The position numbers and the translations under genes were made by a program. A DNA stretch of 64,000 nucleotides, taken from Trileptium ribeirensis. Its lineage: Eukaryota > Nematoda > Enoplea > Enoplida > Thoracostomopsidae. This document shows, piece after piece, positions 22,590-34,338 of the stretch (position 1 is its first letter; every line of letters begins with the position of its first letter). A model generated the notes under the pieces. That model did no database searches, was not told where the DNA came from, and saw nothing but the letters and a program-made list of their open reading frames with translations. The DNA is taken from positions 1 to 64,000 of the forward strand of contig JASANE010021044.1 of the NCBI GenBank assembly GCA_030248225.1, in the 5' to 3' direction.

Positions 22590-24576
22590 TAGAGTCTTAT
22601 TAGCTCTACAAACATAGCCTACTTTGATATCTACACCAGTTATCGAGTTACAGTAAGTAACGTAAGTTTTGGGCCCCTTAGGACCCCAAATGATCCCTAT
22701 GGCCAGTTTATCCGACGGGAATATGACGGAATCGGGCTTAGCGCTTAACTAAAGGGCACATAGAGATTCAAGCCTGTAAATGAGTAAATCCGCCAAGCCG
22801 AAGTTGAGCTATCGCGGGAGTAAATCCGCCAAAGCCGCCAAGCCGAAGTTGAGAAGCCGCAGACACCGAAAAACCCAGAAACAGACACCGTCGAAATTAA
22901 CCACTGTGGCCAGTGAGAATCTTTCGCTTCGCTCGTTTCACTCACTTATTCAGAATTTAATATGCTAGTGACACTGGGTACATGAGCGGACTGAACGAAC
23001 AAAAAATCAAGCTCAAGTTTGAGCCGAATAACGATCCATTCGTTGTCAAGTTGGGGGTTATAACGCATAAATTGCACTAATTTTGGGCTCATAGCGCTTT
23101 GGTATCCTATTACGATCTCAAAAGGAGAAATATTTCCGTTATATTGACGCAACAATTCATATCATGACATCACATTTGTTGTCGTAAACTTAACCAAATC
23201 GGCCCGATCATAGCCAAGTAAACGTGACAACGCTTAAATTCTACATAGGTTTACGCTGAAATTCTAACCAGTTTTATCCCTCGTGGATGCAGATATTTTA
23301 ACGATACTGTATTACTGAGTAATATTAACAGACATACATAAGGTGTGAAAAGTTGAACCAAATCAACCTAGGGATTCACAAGATACACTTGACAACGACC
23401 AATATTTAGCGCAATTCGACCCTGAAAAAGGGTTTATTGATACCTCATTCCGTGAGCGAAGGAGCTTTGCATTTTTTGCACTTTAGGTAAGCGACCCAAC
23501 GATATATGGGCTGTGAAATTTTTAGCCAAACCGGCCTAGCCATCAAGAAAATATTATTAGCCATGAGTGAAATTTGGCAAATTGTGGCCTGAAAAGGGTT
23601 GTTTTCACCCCCTAATTCCTTGAAATTAGAATATATCACAAAGATATTTTCATCATTAAGAAGCCACGTAAGCATATTTGTGCTGTAAAAATTTGAGCCA
23701 AATAGGCAAAGCCATGGCCAAGGTATGTGCGATGCGATAACGTCTAAATTTGACCCAATTTTAACCTGAAAACAGGTTGTTCAACCCCGGCTCTGCAACG
23801 GGGGTACATGCAAGCAAATGTTTAGAAATGCAATATAGCGGGCCCTAAATTGCACCGCATAGAAAAAACTTATCAACTTCGCCCATCGCGTTTCTTAGTT
23901 ATAGATGCTGCAATTAAACTTTGCAAATTTACATGTTAATGTAAAATAGATAAAAATGGAGGTTTTTGGTCCGAAGGGCCCCAAAACGCGGTCGGATTAA
24001 GTTGGTCCAACGCAAGGGCACAACGTTTTCAAAAGGCGCACATTCTGAGCCATCGCCGACCGTTATCGGACACCAAGTTACAAAAAAAAATTTATGCCCA
24101 AAAGACAGTTCAATTCTATCAGCCTGCCAACGTCTGCCAAAGCTCCATTTGGAGTAGTCTCACTTCGTTCGTTTGCTAAACGCAAGCATTCACTCACGTT
24201 TGTGCAGTCAACTAGGCAGCAACACAAATTGAACCGAACAAATGAACGAATACATTAGTTTTAAACTCGAAATTTGAACAAAACCGGTCCGGTCATTGTC
24301 AAGTTAAAGACTATGTGGATGACGCACAAATATAGAATAGTTTTGGCATCTAAACCGTTATTTGATCTCTTATTCGCTAGGATATACATATATCGCATTG
24401 ACATTGGACATAGCTACCTAATTATTCCTGAACTGTAAACAAATCGGAAAAACCATTGCCGTGTTGTTGTTACGTGCGACAATGCTTAATTCTTGTATAA
24501 TTTTGCCCTGAAAAGGGGTATTGCTTCCTAACTCTCTGGTTAAAGCAGGTATTGCTGTGATATGAATAACTAAGCG
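22590..24576. repeat. Diverged tandem repeats, unit about 170 bp, family R6
   Basis: Units at about 23240, 23400, 23568, 23738 and again 24485 share a core: ACAACGCTTAAATT, then a CCAATTTT-like segment, CCTGAAAA-GGGTTG-TT and a CCCCTAATTCC-like end, with GAGCCAAAT-GGC and CCATGGCCAAG-like parts between. GCGAAGCG-type motifs occur at both margins (22920 and about 24590). No gene is seen; the starting exon of the HIG1 gene may be hidden here. Confidence 0.5.
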
Positions 24577-24830
24577 GATCGAAGCGAAGCGTTTTTGTTT
24601 TCGTCAGAGGGGGGAAATTCGGCACTCTCTGTCCGTCCGTCCGTCCGCCCGTTGAACTCCTCAGTAACTACTTGGCCCATTTTAAAAACTTTTTTTGTTT
24701 GAAAGGCCTAATATTGGACAGGTGCAAGACATATAGATTTTGTCAAAATTTGCTTTATTTGATTAGTAATTACCTAATTAGTTAAGCGTGTTAGTCTATT
24801 TTTAGCAATTTCAAACAAAAATTGCATATT
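24577..24830 (+). repeat. Diverged relative of the COG5 intron 5 repeat (R2 type A)
   Basis: It shares GCGAAGCGTTTTT, a TCTGTCCGTCCGTCCGTCCG tract, AAAAACTTTTTTTGTTTGAA and TTAGTAATTACCTAATTAG with the A units at 8110-9560, in the same order and spacing. Confidence 0.7.
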
Positions 24831-24859
24831 TTTCAGTAAATAATTTGTGTAAAGCTGTT

Positions 24860-25330
24860 ATTTTGATGCATATACTACATCTCGCTGTGGTGATTGTGAA
24901 TCTTGTGCTTATTTACTATTAGAGTAAGTTAAAAATGCTTATTACTTAGTTAATTAGCTAATTACTAATTTATTGTTAATTAGCTAATTTTTTGAAAATT
25001 TTCAAACTGCTCATAAATTAAAAATAAATTGCACCCGAGGGTTTTCTATGTCGGTGATCACTAATATGACCTTTCTGAAGCTCTAAAACCTGGCTGTGTA
25101 TGCTAATTAGTTGGTTAATTAACCATCAGGTAATTTTATGCAAATTTTCAAATTACTTCAAAATTACTAATTTGTTGCGCTCGGGGGTTTTCGATGTTGC
25201 TGATTATGAATATGTGGCTTTTAAAGCTCTATGAGTTTATTATGGATGCTAATTAGGTAGTTAGTTGATGTCGCTAATGAGATAATTTATTTTAGCTAGC
25301 GAACTTTTTGTATGGTGGATTTGACATCAA
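24860..25330. repeat. Tandem repeat, unit about 145-155 bp, family R7
   Basis: Three diverged units share TAATTAGCTAATT, CTCATAAATTA-like, CCGAGGGTTTTC, GT-GGTGATCA-like and AGCTCTA-like blocks at about 24890, 25047 and 25191. The flank to 26162 shows nothing else recognisable. Confidence 0.5.
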
Positions 25331-26162
25331 TTGCCTAAAACGTGATACTTATTACAAATTATTGATTAAATAGTTGAATCACATATACACACAAATAAGA
25401 TACCAAATACTTTGTCTGTTGCTGCGCTAACTTTTTGTAATTTATTACGTTTACTAGTCTGCATAGGTAGTTGCAGACAACAGAGTTTGTGTGTTCTCTG
25501 AGAACAGAGTCCACAATATATCCACAATATATTTTTGACCCCAAGATCTCTGAAAGTTGTTTTTGTCCCAGGGTTTACGCATTGTTGGGTATTCGTAGTT
25601 GAATTTGTATTCATTCGATAGCTCTCATCGAGATGATTCGTTTTGTACCAAATTTGAGCCGATAATTTTACAGAATTCTTTGCGATCTGATATACCCCAT
25701 ATATAAAATTGTTCATTGTTTTTCCGTCTTTTTCATAATTTTTCCAGCGCGACCTGGAAACGTCTTATTGTTTTAATACGTGAAATTCTTTACAATCGTT
25801 TACTTTTACACCCCAAAATACTGTTGGATATTGTATGAATTGTGGTCGGTAACTGAATTCATACACAGTTTTCGTACCACTGCGTGGCGCAACAAGATTT
25901 TTATGCATTAGTAACAGTCGTACCAACCACATATTGCATATAATAGTGGCTATTTCCGCTGTATATTATGTGATGTATTTTTACTTTGATTTAATTCGAA
26001 GTAGTTGTAAGACACCCCATTGCAATATTGAAATAGCAGGTGACGACTAATGTTAAATTAGTATGTAAGCGTTCTCGCCTTAATTTAATTGGTTATTTAA
26101 ATGTGGTGTATATTTTTATGGTATATATTTAGGCGGTAATGTGTATTCATTGTTAATTGCAG

Positions 26163-29100
26163 GGCCCTACCGTTCCGGTGCCGGATTTCACAGCCGCGTT
26201 GAAGGCTGGCGATGAAACCTTAAGTGGTGCTGGTGGTGTCAAACATAAAGCGGTCGAAAAAACAAAGAATAATCCTTTAGTTCCTATCGGTTGGTTTTGG
26301 CGTTCTTAATCATTAATTTACGTTGAACACTTCTTGTTTTGAAGCTAAATGTGTCAACTATACAATGCGAGTGTGAGCAAAGATCCAGTAGTAGTGACGT
26401 TGATGTTATATTCGTCGTTTTACTATTTCATAAATTTTGAGAAACTGCACATGCATTTTTGATTTACTTTGTATTGCGATGAGGTGTTAGGCCTCCGGTA
26501 TTATTTTGTAATTTGTGATTCCATATCGGAAAACATTTATAAAGCATACAGGGTATGCTTTCTAAAAATAAACTCAAATTGGTGATTTGTAATAAGTACG
26601 TTGGGCGGCTCCTAACATTTTTCGCTATCTTATTGGCAAAAAAAGAACGCCCCTGTCCCTCCATTTGGGGCCCACTGCCCAATTGTTGGCTTCTCGTTGT
26701 AAAAACACCCCCCAAATGGCATAAAAAAATTTTAACAAAAATCCTTTTCCTAAGTTAATAATTTAACTTATTTCAGCAAAAAAAATTGTTTGAAAGGTTA
26801 CTTTTAACCTCAATAAAGACCTATTTTTGCGCCTATTTATTAACAATTTTAGCGTTTTTCGCTGAGAAATATTAAATTTTGAAAATTTTTAAACTTCTAA
26901 TCCCCGTTCCGTCTGCTTAGGGTACTAGATAATTCAGGCGTGAATGGGGTAAGTCGGGGGGGGGGGGCGGGTTATAGTTTGAAATCTTTAGAAACTCATA
27001 TGTAATTGTGCCAATTTCAACATTTACCTATTTTCCCCAATTTTTCTAAGCTTTCGCAAAGGTTTTAGCGGAGGAGGTGGGTGCTGTTTCAGTAGCAGGT
27101 GGATATGGCTTAGAGTGTCTGATTCTCAGGAAGCATACTCCCGCTAACCATGGCATTATGTTACACATATTTGCGAATATTTTAAGCATACAAACTGAGC
27201 TGGCGATGTAAATAAATAGTAATTATTGTTTAGAAATTTTAGCTAAATCAGAAATTTTTATGGTAAACCACAACAACAATAATTCCTAATATTGCTCAAA
27301 ACAGTTTATGACAAGAAATGATGTAATTATTCTGAGATACAATTTTTGGTTTGAATAGTTACATCCGCATGTTTGTCAAGACACATTATGTGTAATAATA
27401 ATCCAAGTGCAATCGAACTTCTGTTGGAGTTTCTTATTTTATGTTGAAGTAACGACATTGTCATATTGTTTTTCGTTGAATTTCGTTTTATACGATTGTG
27501 TACCGGCGCGTTATAATCCTTGTTCACGGTATTTGTACATTATCAATGTATTTTGTAGCCGCACATCTGCTGGGAAAGCTGTACAGCTTTAGTTTAACTA
27601 TTCGTAGATAAAGCATATCGTACATCTGGGTTTTCCAAAGTGGGAAGTCGATATTCCCCACTAAATGAACTATTGTTGACTTTGTTAATACAACAAACTG
27701 TAGACATTTTCGAAATACCTGCAGCGTTTTCAGTATTAGAGGTTGTAGCCGTATGTACATTTTTGGCTACAAACTGGGAAGCTTCACGGCTCTCAAGCGG
27801 CGCTTATGGTTAGCTATCACCAGCTGTATTTTCATTGTTAAAAAAACTACGAACATTCATTTATCGCTGCATAAATAGGTTGAGTGAAAATCTACAAAAT
27901 AACAATCCAAACACTTATTGAAATGTAGCGAGCGGAATTTCCTCAAACGCGCACAATTGAGAAGAAATTCTTTTTTCTCCGTCTGTTTGTCGTATAACAT
28001 TCACTAGATTAATGGAATTTAGTAATTTTTATTCGATGCGTAATGCAATGCAGTTGTGAACCTAATTTTATATTTGCGCCGTTCCTGTGATTTCCTATCT
28101 AAATTTCCACAACGCCGATACGAGTTGCAGACTTTGATTTTGGCCATTTCGTTCACCCAAAATGTTTTAGGTTATAACTTTTGCCAAAGGCATCGGTTCG
28201 AAAAACAGGGACTGTTCAAATCCTCTTCTCTATGTCTACAACTTTACTGATATGGATTTTTTGTCGAGCTATGAGCCAATTTTCGATAACCATTTCGTGC
28301 TATGAGCCAAAGTATAAATAATGCCCCCCCCCAAAAAAAAGTGAAAATTACGACATTATTACAAAGCAAGTTTTTGCTCCTTGGGTGTGAATGATACGGT
28401 TATGTGTTACTTAGCCCGTTAAACACGTTGGTTTCACTGTTAACCACGTAATAAAAATCACTATTGTTTCTTTATGCGCATAGTTGGCTGACGCGTGCCA
28501 GTTGTAGAACTTCTTATTCGTGCCGAAATTCGCTTGATTGTTCGTTGAGGCTTTTGCCATTTCAACTTGTTTCCGCACGTGTAGATCGCGCAGTTTTGTT
28601 ACCCAGTTAACGCCTAAAGTTGTGTTTTTTCATATTACGGCGCCGATTTCCGTCGCAGTTTTCTATGTTCGCACAATAGTCAGGAATATAGTTAGTTTAA
28701 TTATCGGTTCAGTAAGATGCTTTTCCTCTGTAGATGTTGAGGAACAGGTAATAACCAGTTGCCCATACTCTCACGCTTCGTACTAGCACGTTGATTAATG
28801 CACGGAGCGCAATATGTAGAAGTCGTTAATCGATTCGCCAACTCGCTGCGTTCGCCCTCGAAATTCGGATCTTACCAGATGTGTGGTTTGTAAAAAATGT
28901 CTAACAGTTGATAGGCGTAATCGTTGAACCACATGTTATTGAATTCGTCGACGTTATGGGCATGAAGAATTAGCTTTCTTTCGGTACCCAAAAACAAACG
29001 GATGCACAACTTCAGATGTTTATCGTCTACGATTCGGCCTCAGCTAATTTCGGAATGAACAAAGAAATGCAAAAACAATTTTTGAAACTAATAAACACCA

Positions 29101-29727
29101 CAAAAAATTAACGCAGATGTTTTTATTGTGATATAGCCACTGTATCCAGTATTTTTTATCTCGTGAGCAGTTTGATCCAGATCCTTTGTTCCATTTAATT
29201 TCTCGCAAATTATATAGAAACATTCATTTTCATTAAATTTGCATAGTCAGCACTGGAAAAATGCTTTGTTTTGTTTTCTATAAAAAGTTTTCGTATCGGA
29301 ATTAGAACAAATACGGTCCTACATTTTACCGCGCAATTCCAGATGCCCGATAGCACCTCAAAATGAATCAGAAGAGGAACGGTAAAGACCAACCTCTATG
29401 AAATCAGGTTGCATAACTTATAAGTATATCCATGGTGTACTGTTACAGTTGAATGTGTTCGTATCGTTCAATGCGATGATTCATCATGTCCTTCTGTTAG
29501 CTATAATACATTGTAATGCTTCAGGAATAATGGCCACCTGTGGCGCACTAGTACTAGGTCTTCGAGCTTTCGTTCAAGGCAAGAGTCGTACACAACAGAG
29601 AATGATGCGTTATCGGGTTGGTTTTCAATTTGCAACTGTACTAGCAATAATGGGTGGAATTATGTATGCTAGTTATAAAGACGAACAATCTGATGCCGTT
29701 GCTGAAACAACGGTCGATACCAAATAG
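26163..29727 (+). CDS. HIG1 domain-containing mitochondrial protein, 5' exon(s) not found
   Basis: Two exons, 26163-26289 and 29525-29727, join in phase (ATCG|gttggt, then TTCAG|GA) across a 3.2 kb intron to give 109 codons ending in TAG. The product has a hydrophilic N-terminal part, the junction block NNPLVPIGIMATCGALV, a first membrane helix, a polar loop QGKSRTQQRMMRYRV and a second helix (FATVLAIMGGIMYAS). The loop holds the QRRQ motif Q-x3-R-x-R-x3-Q of HIG1 type 2 (Rcf1/HIGD2-like) proteins, which associate with cytochrome c oxidase and respiratory supercomplexes in the inner membrane. No in-frame ATG exists in the first exon, so a start exon in phase 0 must lie upstream. A possible poly(A) signal AATAAA is at 30006. 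Confidence 0.85.
26600..26990 (-). repeat. Dispersed repeat family R3, copy 2 (inverted, in the HIG1-gene intron)
   Basis: Reverse complement of the family seen at 30205-30605: AGCGAAAAACGCTAAAATT, TTAATAAATA, TTGAGGTTAAAAG, AAGGATTTTTGT and a GTGTTTTTAC-like block in the same order. A run of 13 G/C (about 26957) marks one edge. Confidence 0.75.
27000..29524. other. Remainder of the HIG1-gene intron, nothing recognised
   Basis: There is a C9/A8 homopolymer junction at about 28325 but no repeat shared with the rest of the window. The open frames are short and AT-driven. Confidence 0.4.
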
Positions 29728-30204
29728 TGTCTGCTGTGTGATAAATGGTTAATTATTCGTGATGTCTTATCTGCTGGTCGTATGAGTTGCAATCAGAATA
29801 TATATTATTGATTTTAAATACAAATAGATTTATTGCATCAAAAATATACTAATTTTCGATAAGATGATAGTTGTTGATTTGCGTTTGGATGAAACTAAGA
29901 GTAACATTCTTCATATTCCCGCAACACAAATTAATTTAGCTGCATGATTTAAAAACAATAATGTAAAATCAAATTATGGGATATCGTTGGTTAGCGATTT
30001 AGTCGAATAAATTTTTTATATAAGTAAAAGATCAAAGTTAAATTCTTAGGTTTTATACTTTATCGTGTCAGTTTTGGGTATGTTCTTACTATGTAATATG
30101 TGTATGTACTTTATTCTGATCCCTGCTGCATGTTTATGCTATTTGGCTTCTCCATTCGCTGGAAGTTTTGCCATGGGGTATGAACCGGCGGGCATGGTTC
30201 GGAA

Positions 30205-30605
30205 CTGGGGGGGGGCGCTGAATTTCGGTAGAGGGTGTGAACTGCGCGGCCAAGCAAACTTGAGCTAAGGGGTCGAATTTAAAAATTGTCAAAATTTATT
30301 ATTTTTAGCGAAAAACGCTAAAATTATTAATAAATATGCTCAGGAACAGTGCAAAAATGTTTTTGTTGAGGTTAAAAGCAACTTCTCAGGCAATTTTTTG
30401 TTGAAATAAACCAAAACTTTAACTTCGGAAAGGATTTTTGTAAAAAAAATTTGTCAATTTTTGTGTGCCATCTGGTGGTGTTTTACCAGTGGAAGCCAAA
30501 AATGTTGCCATCGGGCCCCCACCGGGTTTGTGCCCCTTTCTGCCAGAGGTCATCGAAAAATGTCGTGGGGCGCCGACCACCCTCCCATTTTGGCTTTGGA
30601 GAACA
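30205..30605 (+). repeat. Dispersed repeat family R3, copy 3
   Basis: It starts at a G run (30207) and carries TTTTTAGCGAAAAACGCTAA then TTAATAAATATGCTCAG, GTTGAGGTTAAAAG, AAAGGATTTTTGT, GGTGTTTTACCAG and a C/G-rich end. It is in inverted orientation to copy 2, so the two bracket the last HIG1 coding exon. Confidence 0.75.
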
Positions 30606-30730
30606 TAGTTCATATCGCTATTAGTAAGCGATGTGGCTTAGCTTTATAGAAATTAGATATTTCAATCACGGTAGAAAGTTACATTGTGTTACGGGCATTT
30701 TGGATGGCCTGAATTAGTTATGCATTTACG

Positions 30731-30886
30731 TACAGTAACGTTCAGAAATAAAAGCAAATTTTTCGCGAATCGTTCGCTGAAAATTTGCGATTCGTTCGAG
30801 AAAATTTACTAGGTGTTCAATTGCTATTCGTGAATTTTTCTCGAACTATTCGCCAAAATTTGCTTTTATTTCTGAGCACGACTGTA
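30731..30886. mobile_element. Tc1/mariner-type MITE with TA target duplication
   Basis: The ends are inverted repeats: TACAGTAACGTTCAGAAATA then AAAGCAAATTTT on the left, and TACAGTCGTGCTCAGAAATA then AAAGCAAATTTT on the reverse of the right. TA stands at both outer edges. About 156 bp, non-coding. A degraded second copy is in COG5 intron 6. Confidence 0.8.
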
Positions 30887-33564
30887 GAACGTGAGCTTAT
30901 TTTGCTATGATACTTTTAGATATATGTTTTACGTTTTTCAAATTAATCCAAGATCATGCTGTGCTTAATTTTTTTCTTTAGAACATACGGTTTTATGAAT
31001 TTCGTTGATGCGAGGCCTTCGATTATTTTTCTTGGAAATCTTTTAAAATACTATTTTCTTCTCCCAAGCTGATAAGTTAAGCAATAAGGAAACATTTATA
31101 ATAATAATTATTATCTTCATATTTTTATTTTAAACCTGATTTGGCATGATAAATAGCTTACCAGCATATTAAATCGGAAATGTTTACTAGAAATATGTAA
31201 CTTAGACTGAACGTGAAATTATCGTTAATCTAAACACTTCAATAGTGCGCAATCATCTTTCAACGTTTCAGTCATGTGATTATTGAAAAATGTTGTCTTT
31301 ATCTTAAAACATATTTGGTTTTGTGTTTGTAGCTAAAATAAAGAACCTGGATATTATATACGGAGCCGTGTTATTCTCTTTCGGGTGCAGTGTCCACTAC
31401 GATGGTGTGTGCGGTGAAGCGATTTTTTTCGAAGCTACAACAAGGCACTTTCTTGAGTCAGGCAGTAAAATAATTTAGGTTTGCCTGGTTCTTTTATTTG
31501 GACAATCGTTAGCTTTAGCTTGACCTGCAACTGCTGATTTCAATTGAGAAGCCTCACAAAAGTTAATTGAAGCTTGGAACATTACAGTATTACAAATTAA
31601 TTTTGACTTAATTAATACAAAATTTGCAACTATACAGTCATTAACACTCTGGAAATGAAGGTTAATTGTTAACTAATGACTTACAGTGTCGGGTATTTAA
31701 TTAACATTTAATGAGAAGCTTTGGAAACTCTCTGTCGCTTCCGTAGACTTTATGCACTGGATATGATTTCAATAAGGGAATTTTTAAGAATGAGCGTTAA
31801 TCTTGAACAGAAATTGATATATAATATAAGACATTTTATGATAAACTTTGATTCATGTTTGACGACCGTATTGTTGAAGTCGGCAGCCGTTTTATGTTTA
31901 AGTTTGTATCTGAAAGCAGTAGTGTTGCTATCTATTGCTTCAGGTAATAAAAATCTGTGCTTCAATTAATTGTTGCAATATAATTTTATTCCCAACTAGC
32001 ATTGGGTTTTTAGTGCACTAAATTCGTGGCAATTACACAATTTTTGTACCAAATGCGCAGTCCCATTATGCTATTTTGCAGCAAAGATATAGTCACCTTA
32101 TTCCTTTTATTACTTTTGGCCATGTCCAAGCTGAAGTTTGCGACAGCGACGATCCAAATGAATTTATGCTCATTCTGCATTATAATCTTATGGCGACTAG
32201 TATAATGCCGATTTATTACACAGCTAGGCTTGAATATTCTGTTTCTGGTTTTGTTTGTTTTTCTTTCTGGTTTTTTAAAAGTATCATTAAAATCCAAGAA
32301 TTTTTGAGGTAGTTGGAAATTCGCTGACCTAGGCGCTTGGTATATTGCTTATTGCATGAATAATATCAGAATCAATACTGTGTCATCTCGAGCAAAGCTG
32401 TCATCACTATCCACTGTGTGGATACACCTTCCTTTGCGCAAAGTTGTATATTTCTATCGAATTACCAAAGTTTAAAATTACGTGATAACTTCGTATATTT
32501 ATTATCATATTGTTTGGTTGACAAAGGGATGTGTTACACAATGTATTTGACTGGAACGTAATCGTCATATCATAGACGCCTCGTCGCCTTTCATGCGACT
32601 GTTGTATAGTGTAACATTTATTAGAAAAGATCTGCTTCTGACTTCTGATCGGATTACATAATTCATAGTGGGAGCGCGTTTGTAACGTTTTACATTAATA
32701 CGCCGTGCGCTTTAAAGCGCAGCAACTGTACACTTCATACATACATACGTAATCACTTGAGCTTCTACATATTTTATGCATTTATCCTCGCCAAATCACA
32801 CGTAGTATTTCGAAAACAAGACACTTCAAGTCTGCTGTTCTTGTTTTCCCTCATTCCGCTGCCATAAACTTAGCATTTAATACTTAACTGGATGCAGACA
32901 CAAAAAAGAAATATGGTTTGAATTCGTTTTAGCTTTATAAATGGACTGATTTGCATTCTGACTAATGTGTGAATTACAGGGTTGTCATGGGAATTCATTT
33001 TCAATTCCCATCCCATTTTCACAAAATTTTCCGTGGGAATTTTCATGGGAATTCCCATAGAGTCCCTTCTGTGGCCAGTCCATCGAAACTTGCTGGGGAG
33101 ATTAAGTTATAGAGGATATCAATGCTACGTGCAGGATATGGTATGAATTCTGTCAGAAGACACTCTTATCGACACATCAATGCTTTATTGTATATAACAA
33201 AAGGCTAACCTCGGATTTACGGCATGAGTGAGGTAAAAAGCCAATCTGAGTGTTCAGTTATGAAATTGACAAAATGTCCAACGAAAACTCGCTCAAAATT
33301 TTCCTAATACGGGCGCCGGCACCTCTACAAATATGATAGCGATCCTTCGCAAACATTGTGCTGTCTAAATCGCTGCCGTTGAAATAGAGCCGTGTAAGAT
33401 AGAGGAATACAACATTTGAAATTCGATGGTTCATGTCTTCGAAAAACATATTAAGTGTATATGCCGCCTGTTTTTCTCTCTTGAACTAACGAAACTGCTC
33501 GGGGACATTTGGTTAAATTTTTCGCCTTCGCCATGGGCGAAACAAGAACGCTAGCGGAACAAAG
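30887..33564. other. Intergenic stretch with one palindrome-rich spot
   Basis: At about 32985-33062, ATGGGAATTC and AATTCCCAT recur four or more times in both orientations, a pattern common at the ends of hAT-type relics. The minus-strand ORF at 33258-33449 is mildly coding-like but has no family match or splice partner. Nothing else is recognised. Confidence 0.4.
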
Positions 33565-34338
33565 ATGACATCCGGATGCTTGCAGCAGACATTACGCAAG
33601 GTAGCTGCCAAAAAACTTCTTTGTTGTTGTAACACACCTTGGGATTCGTTCAAGTCGACTAAGCTGCTTATATTTAGCGTACAAATGACTTTAAAAGATG
33701 AGAAAAGACAGGTTATGAGGTAGACCCCATTTGCGTAATATTATCGCAAAATCGCAGTAAAGAAAACTAGGACTAATCGTGAATTTCCAGTATACAAATG
33801 AAAGGCCAATTTTCGCTCAAAATGTTCACTAAATCTAAGGAGGGTGTACTGCTAATATTGAGCCAAGGGTAAAAACTTTCCCAATTTTTGCTCCTGTAAA
33901 TATATTTTAAAAATAGTGAAGTTTTCGCAAACAAATATTCACTCTTGGTCTTCCATGTTACGTTTAACTCGAGAAATTGTACAATAATAATTTTATTTAT
34001 AGATAACCTTACAGTTATTTCAACAGAGATAAAGGTGTAGAAATGAACAAACACTGGATAATGAAAGGTCGACATGCATGTTGTATTATAGCGTTAGTTT
34101 GCGATTACAGTCACCGATAGAAAACCGATCCATAGGATTGTTTTCTATTCATGCGCAAGGCTATAATTGGATTATTGTAGCAGTCTTTATGTGAAATAGA
34201 TTGTTAGCTTAATATTTTGTAGATAATTGTATTTTGTATTAAATTTATTTACAGACTCGCGTTTTTGGAGCAGGTTTAATATTAATAGCTGTCGTTACGA
34301 TAATTTATAAAAAGATACACAAACCTTGCCTTAGTTAA
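33565..34338 (+). CDS. Candidate two-exon small tail-anchored membrane protein
   Basis: ATG at 33565 opens a frame of 49 codons to AGACAG|gttatg (33711). At 34255, after a good acceptor (TTTATTTACAG), a frame of 27 codons reads TRVFGAGLILIAVVTIIYKK and ends IHKPCLS-TAA. Both junctions are phase 0, giving 76 residues with one C-terminal membrane helix followed by lysines, the layout of a tail-anchored protein. An alternative donor at 33601 (CGCAAG|gtagct) is also phase 0 and would give a 39-residue form. The family is not recognised, and AT-rich DNA makes hydrophobic frames by chance. Confidence 0.3.
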
